In this document: positions 62,135-64,000 of the stretch, piece after piece
Position numbering within the stretch: position 1 is the first letter of the stretch
How the letters are laid out: each line of letters opens with the position of its first letter
DNA from: Malus domestica
Lineage: Eukaryota > Streptophyta > Magnoliopsida > Rosales > Rosaceae
Direction of reading: 5' to 3'
Assembly: GCF_042453785.1 (NCBI RefSeq)
Contig: NC_091674.1
Coordinates: forward strand, 24,506,001 to 24,570,000
DNA: 64,000 bases
Position numbers and translations under genes: made by a program
The notes under the pieces: generated by a model
The model's input: the letters and a program-made list of their open reading frames with translations, nothing else
What the model was told of the DNA's origin: nothing
The model's database searches: none

Positions 62135-63008
62135 ATGGCTCAATTGAAGTCCATGTCCGCCTGCTCCGCCGCCAACCTCACTTTTCACGCGCCAAAAAGA
62201 GGTACATTTTCACTTTCCTTTTCTCCAAAGATGGTTTTTTTTTCTTTTCCTGAAATGATGCTGGTTAATTTCGAGAATAAAATTTAAATCTTTATGGATT
62301 TAGAACAATTTGAGGAGAAATGAGCAGTACCCCGATGCTTAAAAGCTTAAATCTTGATGGAAAAATTGTTGGATTTTACAGTTTGGTGTTGTATTCTGAT
62401 ATCAACGTGTATAATTTATTTTTGTTGTATGAGCAGAATCATATCCGTATCATGGCAGAGTTTGTTGTCCGGGGAAATTATCTTCATTTCAAGAGGTAGC
62501 TATACCTATACTGTAATACCTTGCGTACATAAATTTTCGTTCGTTTTGCCTTTTTCGCGTTTGCAATGCGATTTTTTGTTTTAATTTGTTTCTGCAGTTG
62601 GGGGCACGAAAGAGTGAGCTGCAGGGGAATGCATTTGCGGTTACCAGTGGCAATGGAAGTGTAAGAGCTCATAACAAGCAAGGTGTGGTTGCCTAATCAG
62701 AGGCTATTTCACTTGCACATTAGATAGATAGACAAATAAAGGAGCTCAATTGAGATGCCGATATATGATATTTAATTTTCAAAATTCAGTCATTCGTTTG
62801 TCGTGTAATATTGTAGGTGTTGGATGCCAATCTTATATTTACCTTTATGTGAAATTGTGAATGCAGTTATTAGAGCGGTGCTGCCCACTTACAGTGAGAC
62901 AGAAGTATCCGGATCCACGAAGGAAAGAGGACTGCGTGGCAAATTGAACAAGGTTGTTCTAGCCTATAGTGGTGGCTTAGACACATCAGTCATTGTCCCA
63001 TGGTTAAG
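62135..63008 (+). CDS. Argininosuccinate synthase, chloroplast (5' part)
   Basis: Joins citrulline and aspartate with ATP in the penultimate step of arginine synthesis. Four exons are present: 62135-62201, 62437-62495, 62598-62682 and 62867-63008, joining in frame to 117 codons plus two bases. A Ser/Ala-rich transit-peptide-like start ([17 protein letters not shown]) and a variable segment lead to the mature enzyme start. The ATP-binding P-loop is intact: [19 protein letters not shown] with SGGLDTS at residues 105-111. The remaining three quarters of the enzyme must lie beyond the window; no further exon was found up to 64000, so intron 4 exceeds 990 bp and is filled with transposon sequence. 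A 5' UTR intron (GT near 62052, AG near 62122) is possible. Confidence 0.9.
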
Positions 63009-63297
63009 GTATGCCGGTGTATTTTTCCCCCAAAAGGCATTTGTTTTCAAAACAAGTACTTAATGTCCCACGAGATTATGAGACTCATCATGATTGAATT
63101 TTATCTTCGATTGCAATTCAAATTCTGAAAATTCTGTACTTTTGTGGAGAACAATAGCTTTCATGCTTTGGAGGCATAAATTGCAGACCTATCCATATTC
63201 CAATAGTTTTTTTTTGGGACACTTTGATATGCATGTTATAATTACATAAATTTTCAAATTTTGGAATAAGTATTTTTGAGGGACAGAGGTTCAGGGC

Positions 63298-63438
63298 CGA
63301 AGGGGTAGAGGAAGACCTAGGAAAACTTTGGAAGAGACTCTAAGAAAAGACTTAGAGTACTTGGATCTAACGAAGGACATGACACAGGATCGAGCACAAT
63401 GGCGTTCTAAGATTCATATAGCCGATCCCACTCAGTGA
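63298..63438 (+). pseudogene. LINE ORF2 C-terminal tail
   Basis: A frame reads GRGRPRKTLEETLRKDLEYL followed by DRAQWRSKIHIADP and a stop. This matches the typical end of plant LINE ORF2 proteins (GRP...DRxxWRxxIHxADP). Only about 46 codons remain. It lies in the argininosuccinate synthase intron. Confidence 0.7.
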
Positions 63439-63479
63439 CTTGGATTTTCCAAGTCTCCAACCGAGAAGTTTTCCTCACT

Positions 63480-64000
63480 CGGGAAATTAAGGGAACACTA
63501 CCCCAACCTACATGCTCCACTCAGAAAGCTTCAACATACAAGCTTCAACAAAAGAAAATTCAAAGAACTTAGCGAAGAAGGCTTTGGTGTATTTAACACA
63601 ATACGTTGAAATGAAGGAAAGCTTATTTACTGATATCCCCGATAAGCTACAAATATGTACATATACATGAGTCAAAATAAACACACAAGAGGGAGCCTTC
63701 ACAAAGGTTGCTTAGGAGAAGTCTCAGCAGTCGGTAGAGCCCCAGAAAGAGAAGGCACCGGAGGGGGATCATTTGGAGCCTCAGTACTGGACAGAACCCT
63801 AGAAGGAGGAGGCATCAGAGGTTGATCATTTGGAGCTTCATTACGCGGTACAGCCCCAGAAGACGAAGGCAATAAATGCCTTTGGAACAAACCCACAAAT
63901 CTCTGATGATCAAGTAAAACCTGACCATCAGTTTCCTTCATCTGGTCAAGCTTCCTCTTCATGTTTGTAGCATAGTCATGTGCGAGCCGGTGCAACTGTT
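63480..64000 (-). mobile_element. Transposon-derived sequence with a Pro-rich frame
   Basis: A minus-strand frame (63995-63699, cut by the window end) encodes a hydrophilic start (KRKLDQMKETDGQVLLDHQR) followed by imperfect repeats of about 23 residues around 'EAPNDQPLMPPPS', 'EAPNDPPPVPSLS' and 'LPTAETSP'. No domain is recognised. Its place in an intron and its repeats suggest a non-autonomous retroelement rather than a host gene. Confidence 0.4.

Overview
This is plant nuclear DNA. It contains spliced genes with GT-AG and GC-AG introns, chloroplast-targeted proteins, a sterol enzyme found only in green plants, and dense plant-type transposons. The repeat families (a Cassandra element, the small foldback elements, a tRNA-type SINE) look to me like a Rosaceae tree, most likely the apple/pear group. 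That species guess is from memory of those families and not from a search.

Five genes can be read end to end. They are an NRAMP metal transporter (+, 5059-11228, 13 exons, 551 aa), the Golgi tether subunit COG2 (+, 32382-37668, 12 exons, 755 aa), an intronless calmodulin-like protein (-, 40703-41125, 140 aa), chloroplast ribonuclease J with a C-terminal GT-1 domain (-, 43393-50260, 17 exons, 890 aa) and cycloeucalenol cycloisomerase CPI1 (-, 51984-54491, 8 exons, 289 aa). A sixth, chloroplast argininosuccinate synthase (+, from 62135), is cut by the window edge after four exons. All exon joins keep the frame. A broken RID3-like WD40 gene lies at 57117-59493. The genes look like independent housekeeping loci, with no operon or cluster logic.

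The rest is transposon sediment. 0.6-2.7 kb: an AT-rich repeat and two abutting foldback elements inside a 9-bp direct repeat. 11.7-31.2 kb: a 19-kb gene-free block with a SINE, three Ty1/copia fragments, LINE tails, a 1.9-kb solo LTR inside a copia element (5-bp duplication CCAAA), and a 3-kb gypsy-type solo LTR plus a MITE inside a second copy of the first repeat. 39.6-40.2 kb: a small Cassandra element carrying 5S-rRNA-like sequence in each LTR. 54.8-57.1 kb: a mitochondrial 26S rRNA fragment, a SINE tail, a tandem duplication and a Mutator-like foldback (9-bp duplication) abutting the WD40 gene. 60.9-61.9 kb: a hAT-type MITE and a long palindrome.

I found no bacterial-style system, CRISPR array or biosynthetic cluster. 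The most interesting items are the gene-fragment-bearing foldbacks, the very short Cassandra copy, two GC-AG introns in conserved genes, and the NUMT close upstream of CPI1.
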